Positions 1-10,123 of a stretch of DNA of 64,000 nt are shown in pieces (the first letter of the stretch is position 1; every line of letters starts with the position of its first letter). Source of the DNA: Spiroplasma cantharicola (lineage in GTDB: Bacteria; Bacillota_I; Bacilli_A; Mycoplasmatales; Mycoplasmataceae); contig NZ_CP012622.1 of the NCBI RefSeq assembly GCF_001281045.1, positions 806,001-870,000 on the forward strand, in the 5' to 3' direction. A model generated the notes under the pieces. It was not told the origin of the DNA, made no database searches, and saw only the letters and a list, made by a program, of their open reading frames with translations. The translations under genes were made by a program, and so were the position numbers.

Positions 1-1092
1 AACAAATATGGCGAATTAATTGTTAAAGAAAGAATGGTTTTAAATGACATTTATTACGATGAAATTGTTAATGAAACATTTAAAACAAGTCGTTTTATTA
101 ATAAAAATCAATTACTTTTAATAATGACATATATTCATGATTATGAAAAAGACTTTTTGGACTATCAAATAAAAGATGCTTTTATTATTGATATTAGTCG
201 ACAAAAGGAATTCTTTTTAATTGTAAATGATTGACTTGCTATTCAAGAAAAAGTGAAAAAAGGTAAAGCTGAGGATTTAAATGAAGGTTTTACAAATATC
301 TTATCTGCTTCTACCAAAAGTCAAAATCGAATTGATTTAAAAAAACAACCCTACTCAAATGTTTTAGTAAGATTTAGAAACTATTCATTTAACATTAATT
401 TCTTAAAAGAAATCATTTCAAAAAAAATTAGAAAAATAGATTATTTAAATGAAATTTTTGAAGAAAAGGAAGTAAATGATATTTCTGATTTTAAAAATGA
501 ACAAATTGAAGAATATTTAAAAAGTATCATTGGAACAGATATCTCTAGTTATACAGAATCAAAAGCAAATCAATGACATCAAATGGCTTTTGAAAATTAT
601 TTAAAGGAAAATAATAAAGAAATGTATGATTTTATTAAAGTAACAAATTATAAGTTAATTCATAAATTAACAGATAACAGTAACCTTCAAGAACAAATTT
701 CAACTAATTATGAATTGGACCCATTTGAAATTTTAAACGATGAATTTGAAGAAAGTACCTTTTATCAAGATATAATCTTAAAAACTTATATAGTAATCAT
801 GATTGATAAATCTAATAATCAAGTTTTAAATTTTAAGTTATTTAGATTAAGTGATGCTGATATTAAAAAAGCTCAAAGTGTTTTTTACAATGCAAGAAAA
901 GAAATTCAAAGAATTATTGCTATTGGTAAAACAGAAGAAATAGAACCAAATTTTACTAAAATTAAAGATAACTTAGCTATTCATTTAAGAAAAAGTAAAA
1001 AAGCTAACAATACAATCTATAAAGTGAACAATAAGGAATTTAAAATTCCCTCTTATGAATTCTGAATTAATAAAGATGTTATTTATAAATAA
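1..1092 (+). CDS. Hypothetical protein, 3' part
   Basis: The reading frame is open from the left edge to a TAA at 1090-1092, giving 363 visible residues; the start lies outside the window. Three in-frame TGA codons (near 232, 574 and 1063) are read as Trp. The protein is hydrophilic, rich in Lys, Glu, Asn and Ile, without membrane segments or a signal peptide in the visible part. I do not recognise a family or catalytic motif. It converges on the repeat lipoprotein gene, and the two share a hairpin terminator. It is probably cytoplasmic; function unknown. Confidence 0.8.
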
Positions 1093-1118
1093 AAAAGATT
1101 CCTTTTAGGAATCTTTTT
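1093..1118. terminator. Bidirectional hairpin terminator
   Basis: An 11-bp stem (AAAAGATTCCT with AGGAATCTTTT) around a 3-base loop directly follows the plus-strand stop codon. It has A-rich and T-rich flanks on both sides, so it can end the plus-strand gene and also the convergent lipoprotein gene. Confidence 0.85.
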
Positions 1119-1140
1119 TATTTATATTTTTTATTTAAAA

Positions 1141-3117
1141 TTAAGCAACTTTAATTTTAGCAATAACTGAAAACTCGATTTTATCGCCATCTTTAATTTT
1201 ATAACCATCTTTTGCTTTCACTTTAACATCAATAGTTATTTCACCAGTTTCATCATTGGTTGTAGGTTCACCATCAATTACTAAACCTTCAGTCAATTTA
1301 ACACCTTTAACTGCAGCAATAGCTTCATCCTTATTTTCAAATTCTCTTTCACTTGTAGTTGCATTTAAAGCATCTTGAACATCAGATGTTGAAACCTCAA
1401 CAATTTTTTCTTTAATTGTAGCCTTAACTGAAAAATCAGTTTTATCACCATCTTTAATTTCAAAACCAACTTTTGCTTTCACTTTAACATCAATAGTTAT
1501 TTCACCAGTTTCATCATTGGTTGTAGGTTCACCATCAATTACTAAACCTTCAGTCAATTTAGCACCTTTAACTGCAGCAATAGCTTGATCTTTATCATCA
1601 AATTTTTTTCCAAGTGTAGTTGAATTTAAAGCATCTTGAACGCTAGATGTTGAAACCTCAACAATTTTTTCTTTAATTGTAGCCTTAACTGAAAAATCAG
1701 TTTTATCACCATCTTTAATTTCAAAACCAACTTTTGCTTTCACTTTAACATCAATAGTTATTTCTTCAAATTTTTCACTCGCTACAGGTTCACCATCAAT
1801 TACTAAACCCTCAGCCAATTCAGCACCTTTAACAGCAACAATAGCTTGATCTTTATCATCAAAGTCTTTTCCACTTGTAGTTGCATCTAAAGCTGCTTGA
1901 ACAGCAGATGTTGAAACCTCAACAATTTTTTGTTTAATTTTAGCCTTAACTGAAAAATCAGTTTTATCACCATCTTTAATTTTATAACCAACTTTTGCTT
2001 TTACTTTAACATCAATAGTTATTTCACCAGTTTCACCTTTATTTTTAGGTTCACCATCAATTACTAAACCTTCAGTCAATTTAACACCTTTAACTGCAGC
2101 AATAGCTTGATCTTTATCATCAAAGTCTTTTCCACTTGTAGTTGCATCTAAAGCTGCTTGAACAGCAGATGTTGAAACCTCAACAATTTTTTGTTTAATT
2201 TTAGCCTTAACTGAAAAATCAGTTTTATCACCATCTTTAATTTCAAAACCAACTTTTGCTTTCACTTTAACATCAATAGTTATTTCTTCAAATTTTTCAC
2301 TCGCTACAGGTTCTCCATCAATTTCCAAACCTTCAGTCAATTTAGCACCTTTAACTGTAGCAATAGCTTCATCCTTATTTTCAAAGTCTTTTCCATTTGT
2401 AGTTGCATCTAAAGCTGCTTGAACAGCAGATGTTGAAACCTCAACAATTTTTTCTTTAATTGTAGCCTTAACTGAAAAATCAGTTTTATCACCATCTTTA
2501 ATTTTATAACCATCTTTTGCTTTCACTTTAACATCAATAGTTATTTCTTCAAATTTTTCACTCGCTACAGGTTCTCCATCAATTTCCAAACCTTCAACAA
2601 GGACAACTGCTTTTAGTGCATCAATTGCTTGTTGTTTATTTGCAAACTCTTTATCTTTTACTGCTGCATCTAATGTATTTTGAACTTCTTTTGTAGAAAC
2701 TTCTTTAATTTCTGACGCAGTATCTTTTTTTACAGTAACATCAATTTTTTTTGATGATAAAACTTCTTGTTTTCCCTCTTTTTCAATATTGTATGTAATT
2801 GTTAAAGTTTCTTTAACATCCTTATCTTTTGGTAACTTAAGTGGTATAACACTAACTACTACATCACCATTTTCAGCTACTTCACCAAAAGAAACTTTTA
2901 AAATTGATTTCTCATTCACATTCGATACTGATTTAACAATTGCCTTATCATTTCTAGTCCCTAAATTTATTGTGATGTCTTTTGATTCAATTTTAGAAAA
3001 TTCTAAACTAGAATTTTTTTCTTCTTCTTTATCTTTATCTCCACCACATGCAACAACACTAGTAGTTGCTGTTGTAACTAAACCAGCTGTTGCTAATAAT
3101 CCTAATAATTTCTTCAT
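1141..3117 (-). CDS. Repeat-containing surface lipoprotein, spiralin-like
   Basis: This 658-residue protein has a lipoprotein signal peptide ending in SVVAC, so Cys24 is the likely lipidated residue and the protein is anchored outside the membrane. Residues about 35-137 form a lead domain shared with the neighbouring lipoprotein at 3388-4065. Residues 138-658 are six tandem copies of an 87-residue unit, each with a helix-like half (VSTSAVQAALDATT) and a beta-like half (EITIDVKVKAK). The unit resembles, from memory, the domain of Spiroplasma citri spiralin; a profile search was not possible. An AGGAG site lies 5 bases before ATG. It may be an adhesin or major surface antigen that can vary in length by recombination. 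Confidence 0.85.
   Translation of the reverse strand: MKKLLGLLATAGLVTTATTSVVACGGDKDKEEEKNSSLEFSKIESKDITINLGTRNDKAIVKSVSNVNEKSILKVSFGEVAENGDVVVSVIPLKLPKDKDVKETLTITYNIEKEGKQEVLSSKKIDVTVKKDTASEIKEVSTKEVQNTLDAAVKDKEFANKQQAIDALKAVVLVEGLEIDGEPVASEKFEEITIDVKVKAKDGYKIKDGDKTDFSVKATIKEKIVEVSTSAVQAALDATTNGKDFENKDEAIATVKGAKLTEGLEIDGEPVASEKFEEITIDVKVKAKVGFEIKDGDKTDFSVKAKIKQKIVEVSTSAVQAALDATTSGKDFDDKDQAIAAVKGVKLTEGLVIDGEPKNKGETGEITIDVKVKAKVGYKIKDGDKTDFSVKAKIKQKIVEVSTSAVQAALDATTSGKDFDDKDQAIVAVKGAELAEGLVIDGEPVASEKFEEITIDVKVKAKVGFEIKDGDKTDFSVKATIKEKIVEVSTSSVQDALNSTTLGKKFDDKDQAIAAVKGAKLTEGLVIDGEPTTNDETGEITIDVKVKAKVGFEIKDGDKTDFSVKATIKEKIVEVSTSDVQDALNATTSEREFENKDEAIAAVKGVKLTEGLVIDGEPTTNDETGEITIDVKVKAKDGYKIKDGDKIEFSVIAKIKVA
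1144..2706 (-). repeat. Six tandem 261-bp coding repeats
   Basis: Six in-frame copies of a 261-bp unit (87 codons) make up the C-terminal 80 % of the lipoprotein. The unit boundary, coding for VEVSTS, recurs at exactly 261-bp steps, for example near 1648, 1909, 2170 and 2431. The first copy (residues 138-224) is diverged in its first half. Copies mix two versions of several short blocks (VASEKFEE or ETGE; VGFEIK or GYKIK; ATIKEKI or AKIKQKI), which looks like recombination between copies. Confidence 0.9.
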
Positions 3118-3311
3118 TCTTTCTCCTTTTATTAATTATTTAATAAAAGTACCTTGTTACTCATTCAAGTCAATTTCTATTATACCTATTTACTTACTTA
3201 AAAAATCACTACTCATAAAGTTAAACATATTTTTAATTAAAATATTTTGTTGAAAAAATGTCTTTTTTATGTTTAGTTTTTAAAAGAAACTTATAATGAA
3301 CTATACAAAGC

Positions 3312-3352
3312 AAAAAAAAAAAAAAAAGGTTTCTCTAAAAGAATCCTTTTTT
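3312..3352 (-). terminator. Terminator of the second lipoprotein gene, with a 16-T tail
   Basis: On the minus strand an AAAAAAGG/CCTTTTTT stem, extended past a T-T mismatch by a GAA/TTC pairing, is followed by 16 consecutive T. It lies 36 bases past the stop of the 225-residue lipoprotein and upstream of the repeat lipoprotein, so the rest of 3118-3311 probably holds the promoter of that gene. Confidence 0.75.
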
Positions 3353-3387
3353 AAAAATCTAAGTATTAATTTCTAATATTATTTTGT

Positions 3388-4065
3388 TCAGCTTAAGATA
3401 ATTTTAATTTTTCCTTCTTTATAAACTTTTGAACCTTTATTAACATTAATTGTTAATTCTCCATCAACAGCTGGTACTGTTGCAGCATCTCCATCACCTG
3501 GTATTTCAGCTACAGGAGCTTTTGTTAACTCTGGAGTAACTTCTTCAACAACTAAATTCGCATTATCTTTTTTAACATCAACTAAATAAGCAGCTGCATC
3601 TTTAACTTCACTAATTTTTAATGTTGTTTTAGTTACATGAGTTGCTATTTCTACTAATTCAGGTGCTACTACTTCACCTTTTTTAACAGTAACCTTAATT
3701 TTTGTTGTTGTTAAAATTTCTTGTTTTCCTTCAGTTACAACACCATAAGTAATTGTTAAAACTTCATTAACATCTTTATCTGTTGGTATTTCTTTTGGTG
3801 TAACAGTAACTACTACTTCACCATTTTCAGCAACTTCACCAGTAGAAACTTCTAAAATTGATTTATCTTTTGCATCTGATTCTGATTTAACAACTGCTTT
3901 ATCAGTTTTTTTACCAATATTAATTTTTGCAGTTTGTGCTTTAATTTCTTTAAATTCTAAAGATAAATCTTCACTTTTATCTTTTTCTCCACCACATGCA
4001 ACTACTGTTGCACTTGTTGTAGCAACTAAACCAGCTGCTCCTAATAATCCTAATAATTTTTTCAT
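3388..4065 (-). CDS. Surface lipoprotein, paralogue of the repeat lipoprotein
   Basis: The protein has 225 residues. Its signal peptide ends at TVVAC, giving Cys24 as the lipidated residue. Residues about 33-130 match the lead domain of the repeat lipoprotein at 1141-3117, with shared segments such as GEVAENG, VTVTP and VTVKK. The C-terminal part is different and lacks the 87-residue repeats, ending in a short beta-rich domain (KVYKEGKIKIILS). A strong GGAGG site lies 8 bases upstream of ATG. The two genes look like a tandem duplication in which one copy gained or lost the repeats. Its function at the surface is unknown. Confidence 0.85.
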   Translation of the reverse strand: MKKLLGLLGAAGLVATTSATVVACGGEKDKSEDLSLEFKEIKAQTAKINIGKKTDKAVVKSESDAKDKSILEVSTGEVAENGEVVVTVTPKEIPTDKDVNEVLTITYGVVTEGKQEILTTTKIKVTVKKGEVVAPELVEIATHVTKTTLKISEVKDAAAYLVDVKKDNANLVVEEVTPELTKAPVAEIPGDGDAATVPAVDGELTINVNKGSKVYKEGKIKIILS

Positions 4066-4207
4066 TTTTTATTCCTCCATACTTTTTTTAAAAGTACCCA
4101 CACACACATATCAAGTTATTATTATTATAATTCAATTTAATAATCTTATTTTTTTGGTTTATAAGATAAAAATATTTTTATTAAAATGAAAAAAAATTGT
4201 ATTTATT

Positions 4208-4260
4208 AAAAAAAAAAAAAAAAATGGAATATTAATGTAAAATATATTATTCCATTTTTT
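4208..4260 (-). terminator. Terminator of the SemiSWEET-like gene, with a 17-T tail
   Basis: A 13-bp perfect stem (AAAAAATGGAATA with TATTCCATTTTTT) overlaps the last codons and stop of the gene at 4247-4735. On the minus strand it runs directly into 17 T residues. It ends the operon that begins at 9358. Confidence 0.8.
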
Positions 4261-4735
4261 CTTCTAATTCTTCCACTTGTTCTTCTAACTCTTCAATATT
4301 TTCTTGAAGTTCTTCAATTTTTTCTTGCATATTAATTATTTCTTCACTAAGTAATTCATTTTCATTTTTTATTTCAATAACTGACATTTCTTTTAAATTT
4401 TCATTTAATTTTTTATCTTTCTTAAGTCGATTTAATGTAACTTTGTCTTTTATCTTATTTGAAATTATAAAACATAAGATAAATAATGAAGCTGCCATCG
4501 CTGATAAATTAGCACACCCAACTTGTAAGTCAACAGGTTCTTTAATAAAAGCATATGTAGTTCAAATACATGCATTTAAAAAAGTTAGAAAAAACATAAT
4601 TGGTGAAAGTGCTTTTGTATTTTTAGTTACGCACACCTTTATTACTTGAGGCAATAACATTGAAAAACTTGTTGCAAAACCAATTCACCCTAATATATCA
4701 TTTGCAAGCAATTTTGAAGATGATGTTAATAGCAT
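4247..4735 (-). CDS. SemiSWEET/PQ-loop-like membrane protein with C-terminal coiled coil
   Basis: Residues 1-95 have three hydrophobic segments with a PQ-loop pattern: GWIGFATSFSMLLPQ, then the KNTKALSP loop, then WTTYAF. This matches bacterial SemiSWEETs, three-helix sugar carriers that dimerise. Known SemiSWEETs are about 85-100 residues. This one has 162 because of an extra tail of about 70 residues, very rich in Glu, Leu and Lys in a heptad-like order (EELEEQVEELEEKME), predicted to be a coiled coil. It lies 77 bp after the ABC ATPase gene and could be the last gene of that operon. Start ATG at 4735 has an AGGGAG site upstream. Substrate unknown. Confidence 0.75.
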
Positions 4736-4812
4736 AATAAAAATCTCCCTTATTTATTTATATTAACAAATAAGTGTAGTTGAAGCAATATTAACAATCA
4801 ATTTCTTTATAG

Positions 4813-5730
4813 TTAACTTTCCAAAGCCTTATAGATAGCTTCCATATTTATTGGTAATTTAAGTAAATTTTTCAAAGGCAAATTATTTTTAATTAAATAT
4901 AGAAATAGAAAATTTAATTGCTTAAAATTTTCAATTGCTACAACCAATGAATTTTCTTCTTGATCATATTTAAAAGACTTTATATCTTTTTTTAATAAAA
5001 AACTACGAAAATCTTGTTCTTCAAATTTTTCACTTATACACACTTTATATTTTGAATATATATTTAATTCCTCTGCCGAACCATTAAAAATATTTTTTCC
5101 ATTATCAATAATTATAAAATCATCAATAATATCTGCAATTTCGTCAATATTGTGAACAGTTACTATTATTGTTTTATCCTGCCTTTTAGCTTCCATTAAT
5201 ATGGTTTTAATTTTATTCCTTCAATAAGAGTCTAAATTTGCCCCAGGTTCATCTAAAATAATAATTTCTGGATCCTTAATAAAGCATAGTATTAAATTCA
5301 TTCTATTTTTCATTCCCCAAGAAAAACTTCTAATTGGTTTATCTTTTGATTCCCAAATATCAAAATACTTCATTCAATATTCAATTCTTTCCTTAGAAAA
5401 CTCTTTTTTTAAGCCCATCATTATACACATGTCCAATAAAAATTTATAGGCACTTACAACATATAAAGAAAAATCCATTTGAGTATAATAGCCTACTCTG
5501 CTATTTACTGAAAAATATTTTTTCTTTTTTCTAGAAATATTTTCAATTCTAATATCACCTTTGAATTCTTTAATTATTCCCAGTAGAGAATTAATAACAA
5601 CAGTTTTTCCACTTCCACTACTTCCAAGCAAAGCAGTAATTCTTCCCTTTTTAATTGAACAGTTTAGAGGTCCAATAACTTTCTTTTTGAATTTTTTTAA
5701 ATAATTTTCAAATCTTATAATCTTTTCCAT
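4813..5730 (-). CDS. ABC transporter ATP-binding protein
   Basis: This 305-residue nucleotide-binding subunit has Walker A GSSGSGKT near residue 35, a Q-loop (YYTQMD), a degenerate signature SFSWGMKNR in place of LSGGQ, Walker B IIILDEPGANLD and an H-loop in TVHNID. The type resembles ATPases that work with ABC-2-like permeases. It begins 4 bases after the permease stop, so the two are translationally linked and probably form one complex powered by ATP at the inner face of the membrane. The C-terminal 80 residues after the H-loop are variable. The transported substrate cannot be told from sequence. Confidence 0.9.
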
Positions 5731-5734
5731 TTTT

Positions 5735-7492
5735 TTATCCTGTTAAATCTAATTTTTTAAATTTGCTTTTAGCTACATAGTAATTAATAAAGGCAATAAT
5801 TGCTTGAAAAATAACATAATAGTATGGAGAAATAAAATTATTATATGTTTCTAAGTCTAAATGATCATTTGTATCAAGTTTAAATGTATAGGTTGGTTGG
5901 GAAATAAATAAATTATCTTGCTTATTAAAAAATATTTTACTTGAACTTTCAGGTTCAAATCAAATATCATCATAGCTTCTTCCACCAAAATATGTATAAT
6001 TTTGTAGCATATTTGAAAGAAAGTTAAACTGAAATGATATATTATATGTCGATCTGGACTTAATGTATTTTATTCAGTTATTATTTTTAATCACACTACT
6101 GTTTTTAAATATAACTATATTATTTGTATAGCGAATAAAATAGTTTTCCAAAATTCTAGCACTTAACATTGTAGGAAAAAATAAATCCTCTTTGATTAAA
6201 TTATTTATCTTCTCAGCTTCCAATTTTAATTTATTATCAGAAAAAGAATAGTGGCTTTGATATATTTCAATTAAATTCTTATCATTAAGTAAAATCTTAT
6301 CTTCAGTTGGTTTTGTTACATTTTTTATATAATTTTTATCAATATTATCTTTATCATTTAAAAAAATAAATGCATCAAATAAATTGTAAAACTTATCTTG
6401 AAAATTATTATTTAAGTTAATTATCAACTTTGTGAATTTAATAAACTCATTAATAATTTCTTTTTTATTTTTATCATAATTATTTGTCTTAATTTTTTCT
6501 TCTAATTCATTAACTGTCAAAAATTTATATTTTAACTCAAATTTTAATTGAATATTATCTCCTCTTCATTTTAATAAAGGAGAGTTATTATTTGCAGAAA
6601 TTATTTTTGTAGGTTTTGTTAATGCAACTACTTGCTTTTTCTCCTCTACAATTCCTAAATCTACTCAAAAATTAATTCTTTTTTGAATGCTAGAAGCATT
6701 ATTAAAATTATTTTCAATTGAATTAGGATCAGTTTCAAATTGGTTATTTATAAAAGTTTTGTATATTTGCAAACTCAAATTTGAATATTTAATTTTTTTG
6801 TTTATAACATGCTTTTTAAGATTAAAAGAATCATATATTTCATTAACAGATATTGCTGTGTTTACATTTTTATAGGAAAGAATTACACTCTTACTTTCTT
6901 CACCTTGTATTAGAAATGTATAAGGAAGATTACTAATAAAAGAACTAGCTAGTATCAATGTTGCTATAATTGTAGATACTTGTATATTTGCAAATAATGA
7001 TATTAATAAAAAGAAACTAATTAAAAATACACAGCTTATAAAAGCATAAAATAAGTATGTTGTTGTAATTCTTATTAGAAAGAAATTTAATTGTCTTACA
7101 AAAATTAAATTAGTAAAATTTATTAATAAATATGCTATTAATAAATTTAGAAAAATTAATAGGATAAATGAAATAAACTGGTAAGTAAATAATTTTGACC
7201 TAGATAATTGTTGTGTGACTATAATATTTAGAGTTTTATCATCACGTTTTACAACATAAAAATATTGAGACAATCGCAAACATAAAATAAATAATATTAT
7301 AAAGATAGATAACAAAAAATAATAATCAAAAATCAATAAAAAACCACTATTATCTTTTTGAATAACTGAATAACATGCTACTAATAAGGAAAATAATAAA
7401 TATAGTCCATTAAAAATTATAAAAGACCGTTCTTTTATAATCGATTTAAAACTATATTTTATTATTCATCTTCCTGGTATATTTTTTTTCAT
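5735..7492 (-). CDS. ABC-2-like permease with large extracellular domain
   Basis: The protein has 585 residues. About six hydrophobic segments lie in residues 10-200, a long hydrophilic region of roughly 330 residues follows (Lys/Asn/Ile rich), and one more membrane segment occurs near residue 560 (YYYVIFQAIIAFINYYVA). This layout fits an exporter-type permease with a large domain outside the cell. It is placed between a lipoprotein gene (15 bp before it) and the ATPase gene (4 bp after it). The start ATG has no clear Shine-Dalgarno site, so it may rely on coupling to the upstream gene. Family assignment is by layout and neighbours only. Confidence 0.75.
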
Positions 7493-7507
7493 TTTTAATA
7501 GAATTTA

Positions 7508-9358
7508 TTATATAAATTTAATGAATTCTTTAGTACCCAATGTTTTTGAACCTAAGGTAATTTGGTCTAAATCAATATAAAAATTAATATATCCTAAGTT
7601 AAATAGCATAATACTATTATTTATATTTTCAGTTCCGTTATGTCATTTCAAACTAACACCATTTTCATTTGTAATTCAAGTAAAGTCAGTATAGTTTCAA
7701 ACATTAGTTGCGGACGCATTTTCCTTTTTTTGAAATCCGATTACATAGTTTGAGCTTTCAGGTAAATTTGCTTTGTTTAACATTTCCATTCTTTCCTCAG
7801 TAAATGAAAAACGATCACTTAAACCAAAGTTCAAATAAAAATTATATGAATGATGATAGTCTCAAGTAGTTGTTTTATTTTTTTCTATAAATTTAGTAGT
7901 TAATTTTGAACTATTAATAATCATTAAAAGATCTTGTTCACTATTATATTCTGGATATGTGTAATTATAATTTACACCCATTGTTTTATGTCAAACTTTT
8001 AAACTATTAACTGAAAACTTAGCCATATTGACTAAAACCTTACTAGTTGATTGTTGAGTATCAATTAAATAATTAACAGCTATTCTAAAATCTGGTAGTT
8101 CATGAATATAACTTCCATCTCCTAAATTAATTGATAAACCAGTTAAATTAACATATCCAAGTGCTAATGAACTTTTAAACTCGTTGCTTTGAGTAATAGT
8201 TGAATCTTTTGGAATTGATAATTCTTTTAGAAACTCCTCTTTTAAAGTAGCATATGCACCTTCTCAAGTTTTATAATTATTATTTGTAAAATAGTTATTA
8301 ACTAAAGATTGCTGAGTTTCTGGTCTATTTGGATCATTTCTAAATACTGTATTTAGAAATAATTTTCCCTCATCGTCTTTATAGTTAAACTTAGTTGAAT
8401 TTATATTATTATAACTTTTAACAGTATTTGCTGCGTTAAATAAAGAAAACTTGTTCATCTCAGAAGATTTATAAATAAGATCTCCTTCAAATGAAAGTGG
8501 TAATTTACTACTTATTTCATTAAAGTAGTTGTCTTTAATGAAATAAGTAATTGAATTTTCAAATCCATTATTTTTAGCATTGTCTTGAAAATATTTTTTA
8601 AATTCTTCATCATATTTACCATAACCATCTGATTCATCTTTAGAAGCGTCTTTAATTTCATTTCATTTTAAATTAGTATGTTTTTTATCTGCTGCTGCTT
8701 CAGATAAAAAATAATCTTTAACAATATTTTTGTAGAAATTATCGCTACCTTTTTTTAAAGCTTCATTATTTGTTGAAGTATATTTAAAATTATCATTTAT
8801 ATCAAAAGTCTCAGTATCATTAATTCCCATATATTGAATCTGAACTTTATAATTACCTATAACATTTCCTAAGTATACTGTTTCTTCTTCATAAACTTTA
8901 ATTACTAAAGATTCTCAATCAAATATAACATTTTTAATTATAGAGTTAACATCATTTAAAAGAATCTTATATTTATTGATAGTTTTTAATACATTTAATG
9001 ATTTTGTTAATTCCGAAATATCTAGAACCTTATTTATATCTATTTGTAATTGCTGTAGGTCATATGGATCTATTTCCTCAGCCTTCTTTCCTTGATATTG
9101 CTTAATTTTATTTTTAGTTAAAAACTTATTCTTAACTTCCATTTCTGGTAAGCCTATTAAATTTTTATAAACATTATTTTCTAAATGCTTTTTAAAAATT
9201 TCATTAGTATCATTTTTTAATTCTTTAATTAATTCACTATTGTCATCAGGTGGCTTTGGACTTGTATTATCTTTATTTCCATTACCACAAGCTACTACAG
9301 TTATAGTGCTTGTTGCTACAAGACCTATACTCCCTAATAAGCTTAATAATTTTTTCAT
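7508..9358 (-). CDS. Lipoprotein of the ABC-2-like transporter operon
   Basis: This 616-residue protein has a lipoprotein leader ending TVVACGN (Cys24), followed by an Asp/Pro/Lys linker and a large soluble domain. Its first 120 residues resemble the lipoprotein at 37058-38815 (KHLENN or KHLANN block, then VLDISEL or VLNLNEL), so the two are paralogues. The gene starts an operon with the permease and ATPase. Upstream lie a GGAGG site, a 23-bp palindrome matching one upstream of the divergent exporter, and an 18-T run in the promoter. It may be the extracellular partner of the transporter. It has no recognised solute-binding fold. Confidence 0.85.
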
Positions 9359-9368
9359 TTTAAACCTC

Positions 9369-9391
9369 CGTGATTATTTCAAATAATCACG
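9369..9391. promoter_or_regulatory. Palindromic operator candidate upstream of lipoprotein operon
   Basis: A perfect 11-bp inverted repeat, CGTGATTATTT and AAATAATCACG, is separated by a single C. It sits between a GATAAT -10-like box (9392-9397, minus) and the ribosome binding site at 9362-9368. Its core TTATTT-C-AAATAA matches the palindrome at 10147-10161 between the MarR gene and the exporter gene, so MarR is the likely ligand (inference). Confidence 0.6.
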
Positions 9392-9428
9392 ATTATCTTA
9401 TTTTAAAAAAAAAAAAAAAAAACAATAA
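9392..9428 (-). promoter_or_regulatory. Promoter candidate containing an 18-base poly-T tract
   Basis: On the minus strand a TTATTG box (9428-9423) is followed by 18 T (9422-9405), AAAATAA and a GATAAT box (9397-9392). The spacing between the boxes is 25 bp, too long for a standard promoter by about 8. A contraction of the T run would restore 17 bp. No hairpin precedes the run, so it is unlikely to be a terminator tail. Confidence 0.45.
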
Positions 9429-9653
9429 AAAAGTGTAACATATAAAAGTGTTTATAAATTTTAAAGAGTTTTATAGTTTCTAAATTAAAAGTTAATAATA
9501 AAAAATATAGTTTCTTAAAAAAATAAAAAAGGATTCTCTCTATAATTAGTTTGAAGCTATATTTTATAATTTTGATATTTTTTTAAATATTTAAAAGAAG
9601 ACATATCATTAAAATTTAAAATGTTCTATTTAATAGTTTTACAATTAAGAGTT

Positions 9654-10091
9654 TTAAAAATCAGAATATTTATTAATTATTTTTTTAAACATAAATGATA
9701 ATTCTTTTGTATTATCTTTATCAAATCCCATCTCTTTTTCATATTCATTTACTCAGTAAATAATATCTTGAACTACTTCTTCACCCTTTTGAGTTAAATA
9801 AATTTCATTTTCATTTGCTCTTGCAGAGATTCTTTTAACAATATAATTATTGTCAAATAAAGATTTGATGTTTCTATGCATAGTTGAGGTGTTTGTATTT
9901 GTTAAATCAGCTAATTCTACTTGACTAATTCCTTCAACATTTTTAATAAACATTAAGTGTAGATACGCTAATGGATAAAGATCAGAATACTTTTTTAACA
10001 TATCCTTACTTATTCTTTTACTTATTATAATAATAACTAAATTGCCCTTAACTAGAGTACTTAAATTATCTAAATTATATTGCTTTTTCAT
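9654..10091 (-). CDS. MarR-family transcriptional regulator
   Basis: This 145-residue protein has a winged helix at about residues 50-115: ISQVELADLTNTNTSTMHRN forms the helix-turn-helix and ISARANENEIYLTQKG the wing, as in MarR proteins. These dimers repress nearby genes and release DNA when bound by small ligands or when oxidised. Start ATG at 10091 is preceded by GAGGTG at a spacing of 5. One in-frame TGA (Trp) lies near the end. It diverges from the ABC exporter gene, and three palindromic sites lie in the shared gap. It probably controls that exporter and possibly the lipoprotein operon downstream of it. Confidence 0.85.
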
Positions 10092-10123
10092 TGACACCTC
10101 ACTAATAAAGTTATAAGATTATC

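Noticed and set aside
1-1092. Three separate short genes suggested by standard-code reading
   Set aside because: All three frames are the same and are joined by TGA codons. Reading TGA as Trp, as the rest of the window demands, gives one gene.
1144-2706. CRISPR-like array
   Set aside because: The repeats are 261 bp, in frame and coding; there are no short repeats with unique spacers and no cas genes.
2789-3253. Plus-strand reading frame over the start of the repeat lipoprotein
   Set aside because: It is antisense to a gene with a clear signal peptide and has no ribosome binding site; it is a shadow frame.
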